DNA from: Patulibacter americanus DSM 16676 | GTDB taxonomy: Bacteria; Actinomycetota; Thermoleophilia; Solirubrobacterales; Solirubrobacteraceae | Direction: 5' to 3' | Assembly: GCF_000420025.1 (NCBI RefSeq) | Contig: NZ_ATUD01000002.1 | Location: 400,975 to 464,974, forward strand | Length of the DNA: 64,000 nt | Shown here: positions 7,838-16,754 of the stretch, piece by piece | Numbering within the stretch: position 1 is the stretch's first letter | Layout: every line of letters starts with the position of its first letter | Program-made: the position numbers and the translations under genes | The notes under the pieces: generated by a model | Told to the model about the DNA's origin: nothing | Database searches by the model: none | Seen by the model: only the letters and a program-made list of their open reading frames with translations

Positions 7838-9883
7838 ATGCCTGCGTTCAAGCTCGCCCCCGGATGGACGCCGAAGGCCGACCAGCCCAAGGCGATCGAC
7901 GCGATCGTGAAGAGCGTCGAGTCCGGCTCACCGTTCACCACCCTGCTCGGCGCCACCGGCACCGGCAAGACCATGACGATGGCCTCGACGATCGAGCGCC
8001 TCCAGCGGCCCGCGCTCGTCATGGCGCACAACAAGACCCTGGCCGCGCAGCTCTGCAACGAGTTCCGCACGTTCTTCCCGCAGAACGCCGTCGAGTACTT
8101 CGTCTCGTACTACGACTACTACCAGCCCGAGGCGTACGTCCCGTCGAAGGACCTCTACATCGAGAAGGACTCGGCGATCAACGAGGAGATCGACCGGCTG
8201 CGCCACGCCGCGACCGCCGCGCTCTTCGCCCGCCGCGACGTCGTCATCGTCGCGTCCGTCTCCGCGATCTACGGTCTCGGCTCGCCGGACACGTACGACC
8301 GCAACCTCATCGTGCTCAAGCGCGGCGACACGATCGACCGCGACGAGCTCCTGGCCAAGCTCGTCCACATCCAGTACCAGCGCAACGACACGGCGCTCGC
8401 CCGCGGCACGTTCCGCGCCCGCGGCGAGACGATCGAGATCTTCCCGGCCTACGCCGAGACCGCGTTCCGCGTGACGCTGTTCGGCGACGAGGTCGAGCGC
8501 CTGCAGCACCTCGACACGCTAACGGGCGAGCTGCTCGAGGACGACCTGGAGCACGTCGCGATTTGGCCCGCGTCCCACTACACGACGCCCGAGGGCCAGA
8601 TGGAGCGGGTCGTCGACGAGATCGGCCGCGAGCTCGAGGACCGCGTGAAGGTCCTCGAGTCCGAGGGCAAGGAGCTCGAGAGCCACCGCCTGCAGCAGCG
8701 CACCCGCTACGACATGGAGATGCTGCGGGAGATGGGCTTCTGCAACGGCATCGAGAACTACTCCCAGATCACGGACGGCCGCAAGCCCGGCGAGCGCCCC
8801 TACTGCCTGCTGGACTACTTCCCGGACGACTTCGTCTGCTTCCTGGACGAGTCGCACCAGACCGTGCCGCAGATCGGCGGCATGTACGAGGGGGACCGCT
8901 CCCGCAAGCAGACGCTGGTCGACTACGGCTTCCGGCTGCCGAGCGCCATGGGCAACCGCCCGCAGACGTTCGACGAGTTCCTCTCGATCACCCCCCAGAT
9001 GGTGCTCGTGTCGGCCACCCCGGGCAAGTTCGAGGAGGCGCGGTCCAAGACGATCGTCGAGCAGATCGTGCGCCCGACGGGCATCGTCGACCCGGAGATC
9101 GAGGTGCGCCCGTCCATGGGGCAGGCCGACGACCTCATGAACGAGATCCGCAAGCGCGTCGACCGCGACGAGCGGACGCTGGTCACCACGCTGACGAAGA
9201 AGATGGCGGAGGACCTGACGACGTACCTGCTCGAGAACGGGTTCAAGGTCCGCTACCTGCACTCCGACGTCGACACGCTCGAGCGGATCCAGATCATCCG
9301 CGAGCTGCGCCTGGGCGAGTTCGACGCGCTCGTCGGCGTCAACCTGCTGCGCGAGGGCCTCGACCTGCCCGAGGTCACGCTCGTCGCGATCCTCGACGCC
9401 GACAAGGAGGGCTTCCTCCGCGGCTCCACAGCCCTGATCCAGACGATCGGCCGCGCCGCCCGCAACACGGAGGGCCGCGTCGTGATGTACGCGGACAAGC
9501 ACTCGGATGCGATGAAGCACGCGATCTCGGAGACGAACCGCCGCCGCGAGATCCAGCTCGCCTACAACGAGGAGCACGGCATCACGCCGACGACGATCGC
9601 CAAGGGCGTCTCCGACATCGGCGAGTTCCTGCAGGGCGAGTCCAAGCTGCCGAAGGGCAAGCGCCGCCGCAAGAAGGCGGAGGAGACCGACAAGCTCACC
9701 ACGGAGGAGCTGAACAAGCGGTTCATCGCGCTGGAGGAGGAGATGCTCGCCGCGGCCGAGGACCTGCGCTTCGAGCACGCCGCCGCCCTGCGCGACGAGC
9801 TGCGCGAGCTGCGCCAGGAGATCGAGCGCCGCGACGTCGCCGCGGGCACGCCGGCGCCGGTGGACGGCGCGCCGGCCGACTAG
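7838..9883 (+). CDS. uvrB: Excinuclease ABC subunit B
   Basis: A 681-residue UvrB, the damage-verifying ATPase of nucleotide excision repair that works with UvrA and UvrC. The P-loop GATGTGKT is at residues 38-45 and the beta-hairpin [12 protein letters not shown] at 91-102. Also visible are [16 protein letters not shown], the helicase motif [14 protein letters not shown] and QTIGRAARN. The C-terminal UVR motif that contacts UvrC is near 628-662 ([14 protein letters not shown]...). The ATG at 7838 is supported by TACGCT 8 nt upstream and by family alignment; an in-frame ATG at 7706 would run through the LexA box and is rejected. Confidence 0.97.
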   Translation: MPAFKLAPGWTPKADQPKAIDAIVKSVESGSPFTTLLGATGTGKTMTMASTIERLQRPALVMAHNKTLAAQLCNEFRTFFPQNAVEYFVSYYDYYQPEAYVPSKDLYIEKDSAINEEIDRLRHAATAALFARRDVVIVASVSAIYGLGSPDTYDRNLIVLKRGDTIDRDELLAKLVHIQYQRNDTALARGTFRARGETIEIFPAYAETAFRVTLFGDEVERLQHLDTLTGELLEDDLEHVAIWPASHYTTPEGQMERVVDEIGRELEDRVKVLESEGKELESHRLQQRTRYDMEMLREMGFCNGIENYSQITDGRKPGERPYCLLDYFPDDFVCFLDESHQTVPQIGGMYEGDRSRKQTLVDYGFRLPSAMGNRPQTFDEFLSITPQMVLVSATPGKFEEARSKTIVEQIVRPTGIVDPEIEVRPSMGQADDLMNEIRKRVDRDERTLVTTLTKKMAEDLTTYLLENGFKVRYLHSDVDTLERIQIIRELRLGEFDALVGVNLLREGLDLPEVTLVAILDADKEGFLRGSTALIQTIGRAARNTEGRVVMYADKHSDAMKHAISETNRRREIQLAYNEEHGITPTTIAKGVSDIGEFLQGESKLPKGKRRRKKAEETDKLTTEELNKRFIALEEEMLAAAEDLRFEHAAALRDELRELRQEIERRDVAAGTPAPVDGAPAD

Positions 9884-10144
9884 GACTCTCGGCCCGCGCG
9901 GCCACCCGGTGACCATCCCGTGAAGCCTCTTGGCGCGCGGGGCCGGTCGGCGTACGGTCCATGGACTGGGCGCCGCCCGGCCACGATGCGCGTCGCGTCG
10001 TCCGCGCGCCGCGCCCGGCCCCCACCCGCCTCAGCCGCCGACGAGCCCGTCTTTCAGAACTCCTTCGGTTTCCGTCAGGCCGGCCCAACGCGGCGCCGCG
10101 AGGATGGAACCCACGCCCCGTTCCCCCGTCCCGAGGATCATCCC
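9884..10144. other. Intergenic, no convincing gene
   Basis: After uvrB there are 261 bp in which I find no conserved coding frame. If the small ORF at 10145 is not real, the non-coding gap reaches 10403. A GC-rich potential hairpin (GGCCCGCGCGGCC, near 9891) could end uvrB transcription. Confidence 0.4.
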
Positions 10145-10330
10145 GTGCCGTACGACCGTCGTTTCCCCGCCGCCCCGCAGCTCGAGGTCATCCACGCCGC
10201 CGACGAGACGGTGCGCGCCGAGCTGATCGCCCTGCCCGTCGTCCGGACGGAGCTCGGTGACCACACGGTCGGCGCGCCCGCCGGCGTGCTGTCACCCGAG
10301 GGCCTCGGCGAGCCGCGCCCCGCCGCCTGA
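10145..10330 (+). CDS. Possible small protein, unknown
   Basis: A 61-codon frame starts with GTG at 10145, 5 nt after GAGGATCATC, which is a weak ribosome site. It reads VPYDRRFPAAPQLEVIHAADE and ends EGLGEPRPAA. I recognise no family and no membrane segment. The start is one of several possible; the frame stays open upstream to 9920. It lies 73 bp before the aminotransferase gene. Confidence 0.3.
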   Translation: MPYDRRFPAAPQLEVIHAADETVRAELIALPVVRTELGDHTVGAPAGVLSPEGLGEPRPAA

Positions 10331-10403
10331 GGCGGGCCCGCCCCACGGTCCGGGCGAGGTCCCGAACCGACGCGTGCGCCGGCCCAGCGCCTACGCTGGC
10401 TCG

Positions 10404-11570
10404 ATGCCGCACGCCACCGCCGCGCGCCTGCGTCCGTTCGGGACGACGATCTTCGCCGAGATGACCGCGCTGGCCGCCCGCACCGGCGCGATCAACCTGG
10501 GCCAGGGGTTCCCGGACGAGGACGGTCCGGTCGAGATCCGGCGCGCCGCGGCCGACGCCCTCCTGGCCGGCCCCAACCAGTACGCCCCGGCTCGGGGCCT
10601 GCCCGTGCTGTGCGAGGCGATCGCCGCGCACGCGGCCCGCTTCCACGGCACCACGCTCGACCCCGAGACGCAGGTGCAGGTCACCGTCGGGGCGACGGAG
10701 GGCATCGCCGCGTCGCTGCTCGGGTTGCTGGACCCCGGCGACGAGGTGATCCTCGTCGAGCCGTACTACGACTCCTACGCCGCGATCGTCGCGATGGCCG
10801 GCGCCACGCGCCGCACCGTCGGGGTCCGTCCGCCGCACTTCGCGCTGGATCCTGACGAGGTCGAGGCCGCGGTCGTCGCCTCGGGCGGGCGCGCGCGAGT
10901 CCTGCTGCTGAACTCGCCGCACAACCCGACGGGCACGGTGCTCGGGCGCGAGACGCTCGAAGCCCTCGCCCGGATCTGTCGCGAGCACGACCTCGTGGCC
11001 GTCTGCGACGACGTCTACGAGCACCTCGTCTACGACGGCGAGCACGTGCCGCTGCACACGCTGGAGGGGATGGCCGAGCGCACCCTGACCGTCTCCTCCG
11101 TCGGCAAGACGTTCGCCCTGACGGGCTGGAAGGTCGGGTGGGTCACGGGTCCGCCCGACCTCGTCGCGGCCGCCGCGACCGCGAAGCAGTTCCTCACCTT
11201 CTCCGGCCACGGCCCGCTGCAGCAGGCGGTGGCCCTCGCGCTCGGCCTGTCCGACGGGACGTACGCGGCCACCCGCGACACGCTGCGGGCCAAGCGCGAC
11301 CGGCTCTGCGCGGGGCTCGAGTCGGCCGGGCTCACGACGTTCGTGCCGGCGGCGGGGTACTTCGCGGTCGTGGACGTCGCCTCGATCGGCGAGGCCGACG
11401 GCCACGCCTTCTGCCTGGCCCTGCCGGAGCGCGCCGGGGTGGTCGGCGTGCCGGTGTCCGTGTTCTGCGACGACCCCGAGCTGGCTCGCACCCTGGTGCG
11501 CTTCGCGTTCCCGAAGCGCGAGGCCGTCATCGACGAGGCGGCGAGCCGGCTGGCGGGGCTCGCACGGTGA
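10404..11570 (+). CDS. PLP-dependent aminotransferase, class I/II
   Basis: A 388-residue fold-type I aminotransferase of the DapC/kynurenine/methionine aminotransferase-like group. Seen are NLGQGFPDEDGP near residue 31, the aromatic/substrate segment NQYAPARGLP at 58-67, LNSPHNPTGTV at 169-179, CDDVYEHLVYD near 201, and the PLP lysine K235 in SSVGKTFALTGWKVGW. The exact amino donor is not readable: N-succinyl-diaminopimelate, methionine and kynurenine transaminases share these motifs. TACGCT at 10392-10397 lies 6 nt before the ATG. The stop overlaps the mutY GTG (GTGA). Confidence 0.85.
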   Translation: MPHATAARLRPFGTTIFAEMTALAARTGAINLGQGFPDEDGPVEIRRAAADALLAGPNQYAPARGLPVLCEAIAAHAARFHGTTLDPETQVQVTVGATEGIAASLLGLLDPGDEVILVEPYYDSYAAIVAMAGATRRTVGVRPPHFALDPDEVEAAVVASGGRARVLLLNSPHNPTGTVLGRETLEALARICREHDLVAVCDDVYEHLVYDGEHVPLHTLEGMAERTLTVSSVGKTFALTGWKVGWVTGPPDLVAAAATAKQFLTFSGHGPLQQAVALALGLSDGTYAATRDTLRAKRDRLCAGLESAGLTTFVPAAGYFAVVDVASIGEADGHAFCLALPERAGVVGVPVSVFCDDPELARTLVRFAFPKREAVIDEAASRLAGLAR

Positions 11571-12475
11571 CGGGGGAGACGGGCGCCGTCCCGAGGGTGC
11601 CGGTTCCGGCGGGTGCGCTGCCCGTCGGTCCGCCGCCGGCCGACCCGCCGCCGGCCGACCCGTCTCCCGTCGACCGCGACGCCGCGCGCGACGCCGTCCT
11701 GCGCTGGTACGGGGAGGTCGCGCGGGATCTGCCCTGGCGGCGCACGGAGGACCCCTACGCGATCCTCGTCTCCGAGGTGATGCTCCAGCAGACGCAGGTG
11801 TCGCGGGTGCAACCGCGGTTCGAGGCGTGGATCGACACCTGGCCGACGGTCGAGGCGCTCGCCGCCGCGGACCGGCGCGAGGTGCTCGCCGCGTGGGTGG
11901 GGCTGGGCTACAACTCCCGCGCCGTGCGGCTGCAGGAGGCCTGCCGGGTGGTGGCCCGCGACGGCTGGCCGGGCACCGCGGCCGGGCTGCGGACGCTCCC
12001 GGGCATCGGCCCCTACACCGCCGCGGCGGTCGCGTCCTTCGCGTGGGGCGAGCGGGTCGCGGCCGTCGACACGAACGTCGTCCGGATCGCGCAGCGGCTC
12101 GGCCTCGGGACGCCGCAGGAGCTGCTGCCCGACGACGAGCGCGCCGCGACCTGGAATCAGGCGGCGATGGAGCTCGGTGCCACCGTCTGCCGGGCACGCG
12201 TCGCCGACTGCCCCGCCTGCCCGGCCTCGGCGTGGTGCCGCTCGGCGCACCGGGTCGTCGTCCCGCCGCGCGCGGCGCGCGGCACGCGGACCCGGTTCGA
12301 GGACACGGACCGCTTCGTCCGCGGCCGCGTCGTGGCGGCGCTGGCCCGGGACGAGGCGCTGCCCGAGGGGATCGCCCCGGAGCGGCTCGAGCGGGCCATC
12401 GACGGGCTCGTCCGCGACGGCCTGCTGCTGCGGACCGACGACGGGCCCGCGCTGGCGGGATCGCCGCCCGGTTAA
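11567..12475 (+). CDS. mutY: A/G-specific adenine DNA glycosylase
   Basis: A 302-residue MutY that removes adenine opposite 8-oxoguanine. The catalytic Glu is E70 in SEVMLQQTQVSR, the helix-hairpin-helix is LPGIGPYTAAAVASFAWG at about 144-161, and the catalytic Asp is D168 in AVDTNVVR. The 4Fe-4S cysteines C208, C215, C218 and C224 have the exact C-X6-C-X2-C-X5-C spacing. The C-terminal NUDIX-like 8-oxoG recognition domain is reduced to a short winged segment, as is frequent in actinobacteria. A 37-residue Pro-rich N-terminal extension precedes the core. The GTG start overlaps the aminotransferase stop. Confidence 0.92.
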   Translation: MTGETGAVPRVPVPAGALPVGPPPADPPPADPSPVDRDAARDAVLRWYGEVARDLPWRRTEDPYAILVSEVMLQQTQVSRVQPRFEAWIDTWPTVEALAAADRREVLAAWVGLGYNSRAVRLQEACRVVARDGWPGTAAGLRTLPGIGPYTAAAVASFAWGERVAAVDTNVVRIAQRLGLGTPQELLPDDERAATWNQAAMELGATVCRARVADCPACPASAWCRSAHRVVVPPRAARGTRTRFEDTDRFVRGRVVAALARDEALPEGIAPERLERAIDGLVRDGLLLRTDDGPALAGSPPG

Positions 12476-12572
12476 GGAACGTCCGCGAATCGGCGGTATG
12501 CAGCCGGTTCTCCGCTAGATTGCGGCTCGGCCGGGTCGGCATCCTCCGCCCGCGCAGAGAGGACCCGAGCGA

Positions 12573-13553
12573 GTGTCACTGGACCGTCAGACCATCGAGA
12601 AGCGCGACTTCCCCATCTCGCGACGGGGCTACGAGACCGTCGCGGTGGACGGGCACCTGGCCCAGATCGCGCGCGAGGTCGAGGAGCTGCAGGCGCGCGC
12701 CGAGGCAGCCGTCGCCCCGTCGGCGGCGTCCCTCGCGAGCAACGCCTCGGAGCAGGTGCGCAGCATCGTGCAGGCGGCGGAGTCGACCGCGGCTGAGATC
12801 GAGCGTCAGGCCCGGGAGCAGACGGACGCCACCCGCGAGGCCGCCGAGCGCGACGCCCGCCACACGCGCGAGTCCGCGACGGCCGAGGCCTCGCAGCACG
12901 TCGCCGCCGTGCAGGAGGCCACCGCCTCCATGCTCAGCCGCGTGACCGCCCTGGAGTCCGAGGTCGGCGCGCTGCTCGCCCACCTGCGCACCACGGCCAC
13001 GAGCATCGGCACCGACCTCGCCGCGCTCCGCGGCCAGGTCGCCGAGATCGGCGGGCTCGGCTCGGGCTCCGGCGGGGCCACGGCCTCATCGGCCGGAGCG
13101 TCCGTCGGCGCCGCCCCGACCGCCGGCGGCGCGACCGCCGCCGGGCCGTCCGACGCCTCCGCGCCGCCGGCCGCCCCGGAGTACGCGCCCGGCCCGCCCG
13201 AGCCCGTCCCGACGCCCCTGCCCGTACCGCCGGAGGTCGTCGCCGCGGCCACGGACGGCGCCCAGGCGGTGCCGCTGCCCGACGTCGGAGCGGACCCGTC
13301 TGGTCCCACGGCGGCCCAAGCCGCAGCGGTCTTCCCGCCCGAGCCCCCGGCCCCGGCGCCGGCGCCCGACGACGACACCGTCGCTCCGCCGCCCACCGAA
13401 CGCAGCACGGACGAGGCCGGTGCCCGCATGGTCGCCCTGAACCTGATGCTCGACGGCGCGCCCCGCGAGGAGATCGAGCGGCACCTCGACGAGCGCTACG
13501 TGCTCGGCGACCGCGGGGCGCTGCTCGACGACCTCTACGCCCGCCAGGGCTGA
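12573..13553 (+). CDS. DivIVA-like coiled-coil protein
   Basis: A 326-residue protein. The N-terminus (IEKRDFPISRRGYETVAVDGHLAQIAREVEEL) is a DivIVA/GpsB-type motif with the RGY...VD signature. A predicted coiled coil follows at about residues 45-150 (Ala/Glu/Arg heptads), then a Pro/Ala/Gly-rich linker at about 155-280. A C-terminal segment, ARMVALNLMLDGAPREEIERHLDERY, is a small helical module seen at the end of many actinobacterial DivIVA-like proteins. A role in polar growth, septum placement or membrane curvature sensing is inferred from the family. The start is GTG. Confidence 0.72.
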   Translation: MSLDRQTIEKRDFPISRRGYETVAVDGHLAQIAREVEELQARAEAAVAPSAASLASNASEQVRSIVQAAESTAAEIERQAREQTDATREAAERDARHTRESATAEASQHVAAVQEATASMLSRVTALESEVGALLAHLRTTATSIGTDLAALRGQVAEIGGLGSGSGGATASSAGASVGAAPTAGGATAAGPSDASAPPAAPEYAPGPPEPVPTPLPVPPEVVAAATDGAQAVPLPDVGADPSGPTAAQAAAVFPPEPPAPAPAPDDDTVAPPPTERSTDEAGARMVALNLMLDGAPREEIERHLDERYVLGDRGALLDDLYARQG

Positions 13554-13688
13554 GCACGGCGCGGCCCAACGCGCCTGGCGCTGCACCGCACTGCACTGCG
13601 CGGCACTGCGCGGCACCGCGCGGCCGCGGTCTCAGGCGTCGGGGCCCTCGCGGCGCGGCCCGGCGCGGCCCGGCGCGGCCGGGTCCGC
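13554..13688. repeat. Low-complexity direct repeats between genes
   Basis: This short gap holds three exact tandem copies of CGGCGCGGCC (13651-13680) and, before them, ACTGCGCGGC-like units near 13590-13620. No coding frame is convincing. The array lies at the 3' ends of two convergent genes and may fold as a terminator or be simple slippage sequence. Confidence 0.6.
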
Positions 13689-14534
13689 TCAGGCGCCCGG
13701 GCCCGCGAGCGCTCGCGCCGTCCGCTCGGCCGCTGCGGCCATCGCGTCGCGGCCGGCGGCCAGGTACGGCCGCGGGTCCACCAGATCGGGGTCCGCGGCG
13801 AGCGCCGCGCGGACGGCGCCGGTCATCGCGACGTTCAACAGCGTGCCGACGTTGACCTTGCAGATCCCCGCCGCGACGGCGCGCTCCAGCTCGTCCTCCG
13901 GGACGCCGGAGGAGCCGTGGAGCACGAGCGGCACGTCGACGGACTCCCGCAGCGCCGCGATGCGCCCGTGGTCGAGGCGGGCGGAGCGCTCCGTCATCTT
14001 GTGCGAGCTGCCGACGGCGACCGCGAGGGTGTCGACGCCGGTGCGCGCGACGTAGACGGCGGCCGCGGCGGGGTCGGTGCCGGGACCGGGCGCGTGCACA
14101 CCGTCCTTCCCGCCGACGGCGCCGAGCTCGCCCTCGAGCCACAGCCCGTTGCCGTGCGCCCACGTGGCCGCGTCGTGCGTGGCGGCGACGTTGTCCTCGT
14201 CCGCCGCGCAGGAGGCGTCGAACATGACGGAGGAGAACCCCGCCGTCGCCGCGGCGCGCAGCAGCGCGGGATCCTCGACGTGGTCCAGGTGCAGCGCGGC
14301 GGGCACCGCGGCGCCCTGGGCGACGGCGGCCATCGCCGCCGCGATCGGGGCCAGCGCGCCGCCGTGGAACCGCACGGCGTTCTCGCTCAGCTGCAGGATC
14401 ACCGGGCGGCCGGCGGCTTCCGCCCCGGCGACGATCGCCTCGGCGTGCTCCAGCGTGATGACGTTGAAGGCCGCGACGCCCCGGCGATCGGCGCGCGCCG
14501 ACCTCAGGACCTCACGGATGTGGACTGCGGGCAT
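13689..14534 (-). CDS. Class II fructose/tagatose-bisphosphate aldolase
   Basis: A 281-residue zinc-dependent aldolase of the Fba/KbaY/GatY/IolJ family. Motifs are AFNVITLEHAEAIV near residue 22, the Zn/acid segment LHLDHVEDP near 80, MFDASCAADEDNVAAT, EGELGAVGGKDGV, AVAVGSSHKM and VLHGSSGVPEDELERAVAAGICKVNVGT. It should split a ketose 1,6-bisphosphate into dihydroxyacetone phosphate and glyceraldehyde 3-phosphate. Its divergent neighbours (FGGY kinase, DeoR regulator, 1-phosphofructokinase-type kinase) suggest a dedicated ketose route rather than glycolytic Fba. Fructose versus tagatose specificity cannot be settled by eye. Confidence 0.85.
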   Translation of the reverse strand: MPAVHIREVLRSARADRRGVAAFNVITLEHAEAIVAGAEAAGRPVILQLSENAVRFHGGALAPIAAAMAAVAQGAAVPAALHLDHVEDPALLRAAATAGFSSVMFDASCAADEDNVAATHDAATWAHGNGLWLEGELGAVGGKDGVHAPGPGTDPAAAAVYVARTGVDTLAVAVGSSHKMTERSARLDHGRIAALRESVDVPLVLHGSSGVPEDELERAVAAGICKVNVGTLLNVAMTGAVRAALAADPDLVDPRPYLAAGRDAMAAAAERTARALAGPGA

Positions 14535-14549
14535 GCGCTCCTCGTGACC

Positions 14550-14578
14550 TTGACAAACCCAACGATTCGCAACAGTAT
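14550..14578 (+). promoter_or_regulatory. Putative sigma-70-type promoter for the FGGY kinase operon
   Basis: TTGACA (14550-14555), a 17-bp spacer and CAGTAT (14573-14578) lie in the 89-bp divergent region, 45 bp before the kinase ATG. The -35 is a perfect consensus; the -10 is weak, which would fit a regulated promoter such as one repressed by the DeoR protein of the operon. Confidence 0.5.
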
Positions 14579-14623
14579 CCACACGATCGCACCGCAGCAA
14601 CCCCGCAGAGAGCCGGACGCCCG

Positions 14624-15976
14624 ATGAGCGGCGTCCTCCTGGGCCTGGACGTCGGGACGACGTCCGTCAAGGCCGTCGCGATCGACGAGACCGGCCGGCA
14701 GCGCGGCGCCGGCCGTCGCCCGACGCCGTGGACCGTCGTGCCGACGGGAGCTGAGCTCGACGCGCTGGAGCTGCTGGCGGCGGTGCGCGGCGCCGTCGAG
14801 GACGCGGTCCGCACCGCCGGCACGACGCACGCCGCCGCGATCGGCGTCGCCAGCATGGGGGAGTCCGGGGTGCTCCTGGACCGGGACGGGCGGCCGGTGG
14901 CCCCGGTGGTCGCGTGGCACGACCGCCGAGACGTGGCCGAGGTGGCGCAGCTCGCCGACGACCTCGGCGGTGCGCGGTTCTCCACCCGCACGGGCCTGCC
15001 CCTCTTGCCGCAGTGGAGCCTGACGAAGCACCGCTGGGCCGTCGACCACGACGAGGCGACGGGCCGCGCCGTCCGGCGGCTCGGGGTGGCCGAGTGGATC
15101 GTCCGGGCCCTGGGCGGCGACGAGTGCGCGGAGCAGTCCTTGGCGTCGCGCACGGGCTGGCTCGACCTGCCGGGCCGCGCCTGGTGGCCCGAGGCGCTCG
15201 CGTGGTCCGGCGCCGCGGAGGGGCTGCTGCCCTCGGTCGTCCCGGCCGGGTCGCCGCTGGGCGTCGTCACCGACGCGGGCGGCTGCGGGCCTCTGGCCGG
15301 GGCGATCCTCACCGTCGCGGGCCACGACCACCAGGCCGCCGCCGTCGGCGTGGGCGCCGCCGGCCCGGGCGACGAGCTCGACTCGTGCGGCACCGCCGAG
15401 GCGCTGATCCGCACGATCGAGCCGCACCTGCCGGCTGCCGCCGTGGCGCGGCTCGTCGCCGCAGGTACCACGGTGGGCTGGCACGCCGCCGCCGACGCCT
15501 GGTGCGTCCTCGGGGGGACGCAGGGCGGCCTGCTGATGGGGCGCGTCCTCGCGCACCTCGGGATCGGTCCCGACGGCGTCGCGGCGCTCGACGCGGTCGC
15601 CGAGGAGCGCGCCGACCTTCCCGTCCCGCGGGTGCGTGCCGCGGAGGACGGCGGCCTCGAGATCGACGCGGGCCCCGGCGCCCTCGAGGCGGAGCCCGCG
15701 GACCTGTGGCGGGGGGCGGTCGCGGCCGCCGCGGCCGAGGCGCGCCGCCTGCACGACGCGATCGCGGAGGAGGTGGGCGGGGCGCGGCGCGTGGTGGTCA
15801 CGGGCGGCTGGGCCCGTAGCGCGACCGTCCGCCGGGCGAAGCGCGAGACGCTCGGGGCCGTGACGCTGCGCGCCGGCGGCGAGCCCGGCGCCCGCGGCGC
15901 CGCGCTGCTGGCCGGCCTGGCCGCCGGCGTCTACGGCGACCGCCACGAGTTCCCGGAGGATCCCGATGGCCTCTAG
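14624..15976 (+). CDS. FGGY-family carbohydrate kinase
   Basis: A 450-residue two-domain sugar kinase. The N-terminal phosphate-binding motif is GLDVGTTSVKAVAID at residues 6-20; the catalytic Asp is in VAGHDHQAAAVGVGA near residue 230, followed by DSCGTAEALIRTI. The C-terminal adenosine motif is VVVTGGWARSATVRRAKRE. FGGY kinases act on ketoses or polyols; the substrate here is unknown. Since a PfkB 1-phosphofructokinase-type enzyme and a bisphosphate aldolase are clustered with it, a ketohexose is plausible. The stop overlaps the DeoR start by 11 bp. Confidence 0.85.
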   Translation: MSGVLLGLDVGTTSVKAVAIDETGRQRGAGRRPTPWTVVPTGAELDALELLAAVRGAVEDAVRTAGTTHAAAIGVASMGESGVLLDRDGRPVAPVVAWHDRRDVAEVAQLADDLGGARFSTRTGLPLLPQWSLTKHRWAVDHDEATGRAVRRLGVAEWIVRALGGDECAEQSLASRTGWLDLPGRAWWPEALAWSGAAEGLLPSVVPAGSPLGVVTDAGGCGPLAGAILTVAGHDHQAAAVGVGAAGPGDELDSCGTAEALIRTIEPHLPAAAVARLVAAGTTVGWHAAADAWCVLGGTQGGLLMGRVLAHLGIGPDGVAALDAVAEERADLPVPRVRAAEDGGLEIDAGPGALEAEPADLWRGAVAAAAAEARRLHDAIAEEVGGARRVVVTGGWARSATVRRAKRETLGAVTLRAGGEPGARGAALLAGLAAGVYGDRHEFPEDPDGL

Positions 15977-16754
15977 GGCGGAGGGTGTGCGCGCCCCGTT
16001 CTCGGCGGAACGCCGGCAGCTCATCCTCGACGAGCTGCGCGGCTCCGGCCGGGTCGGCGCGGCCGAGCTGGCGCAGCGCCTGGGCGTCACGGGCGAGACC
16101 GTCCGCCGCGACCTCGTCGCGCTCGAGCGGGAGGGGCGTCTGGCGCGCGTCCACGGTGGGGCGGTGCCCGCCGACGGCACGGCGGCCGAGCCGGCCGTCT
16201 CGGCCCGCGTGAGCCACGAGGCGGAGAAGCGGAGGATCGCCCGCGCGGCGCTGCGACACCTGCCGGCGACGGGCTCGGTGCTCGTCGACGCGGGGTCGAC
16301 CACGGCGCACCTGGCGGAGCAGTTCCCCGACCGCGCCGGCCTCGTCGTCTTCACGAACGCGCTCCCGATCGCCGCGCTCCTGCTCGAGAAGCCGCAGCTC
16401 GAGGTCCACCTCATCGGCGGGCGCCTGCGCGCCCCGACGTCCGCGGCCGTCGGCCCGTGGGCCGGCCGGGTGCTGCGGGACCTGCACGTCGACGTGCTCT
16501 TCGCGGGGACGAACGGCGTCTCGCTCGCCCGCGGCCTCACCACGCCCGACCCGGAGGAGGCCGAGGCGAAGGCGCTCATGCTCGCCGCCGCCCGCCACCG
16601 GATCCTGCTCGCGGACCACACGAAGCTGGGCGCCGAGCGGCTCTGCCGCCACGGCAGCCTGGACGACGTGGACCTGTTCGTGACGGACGCCGGCATGCCG
16701 GAGGACGACCTGCGGGCCCTGCGCGACGCGGGCGTGGAGGTCGAGGTCGCGTGA
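15966..16754 (+). CDS. DeoR/GlpR-type transcriptional regulator
   Basis: A 262-residue regulator. The N-terminal HTH is RQLILDELRGSGRVGAAELAQRLGVTGETVRRDLVALER with the family signature VRRDL, followed by the HGGAV turn. The sugar-phosphate-binding DeoRC domain covers the rest (VLVDAGSTTAHLAEQF, VFTNALPIAALL, LFAGTNGVS). It probably represses the surrounding ketose genes and responds to a phosphorylated sugar made by the pathway; that ligand is inferred. It overlaps the FGGY kinase 5' and the next kinase 3' (GTGA). Confidence 0.88.
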   Translation: MASRAEGVRAPFSAERRQLILDELRGSGRVGAAELAQRLGVTGETVRRDLVALEREGRLARVHGGAVPADGTAAEPAVSARVSHEAEKRRIARAALRHLPATGSVLVDAGSTTAHLAEQFPDRAGLVVFTNALPIAALLLEKPQLEVHLIGGRLRAPTSAAVGPWAGRVLRDLHVDVLFAGTNGVSLARGLTTPDPEEAEAKALMLAAARHRILLADHTKLGAERLCRHGSLDDVDLFVTDAGMPEDDLRALRDAGVEVEVA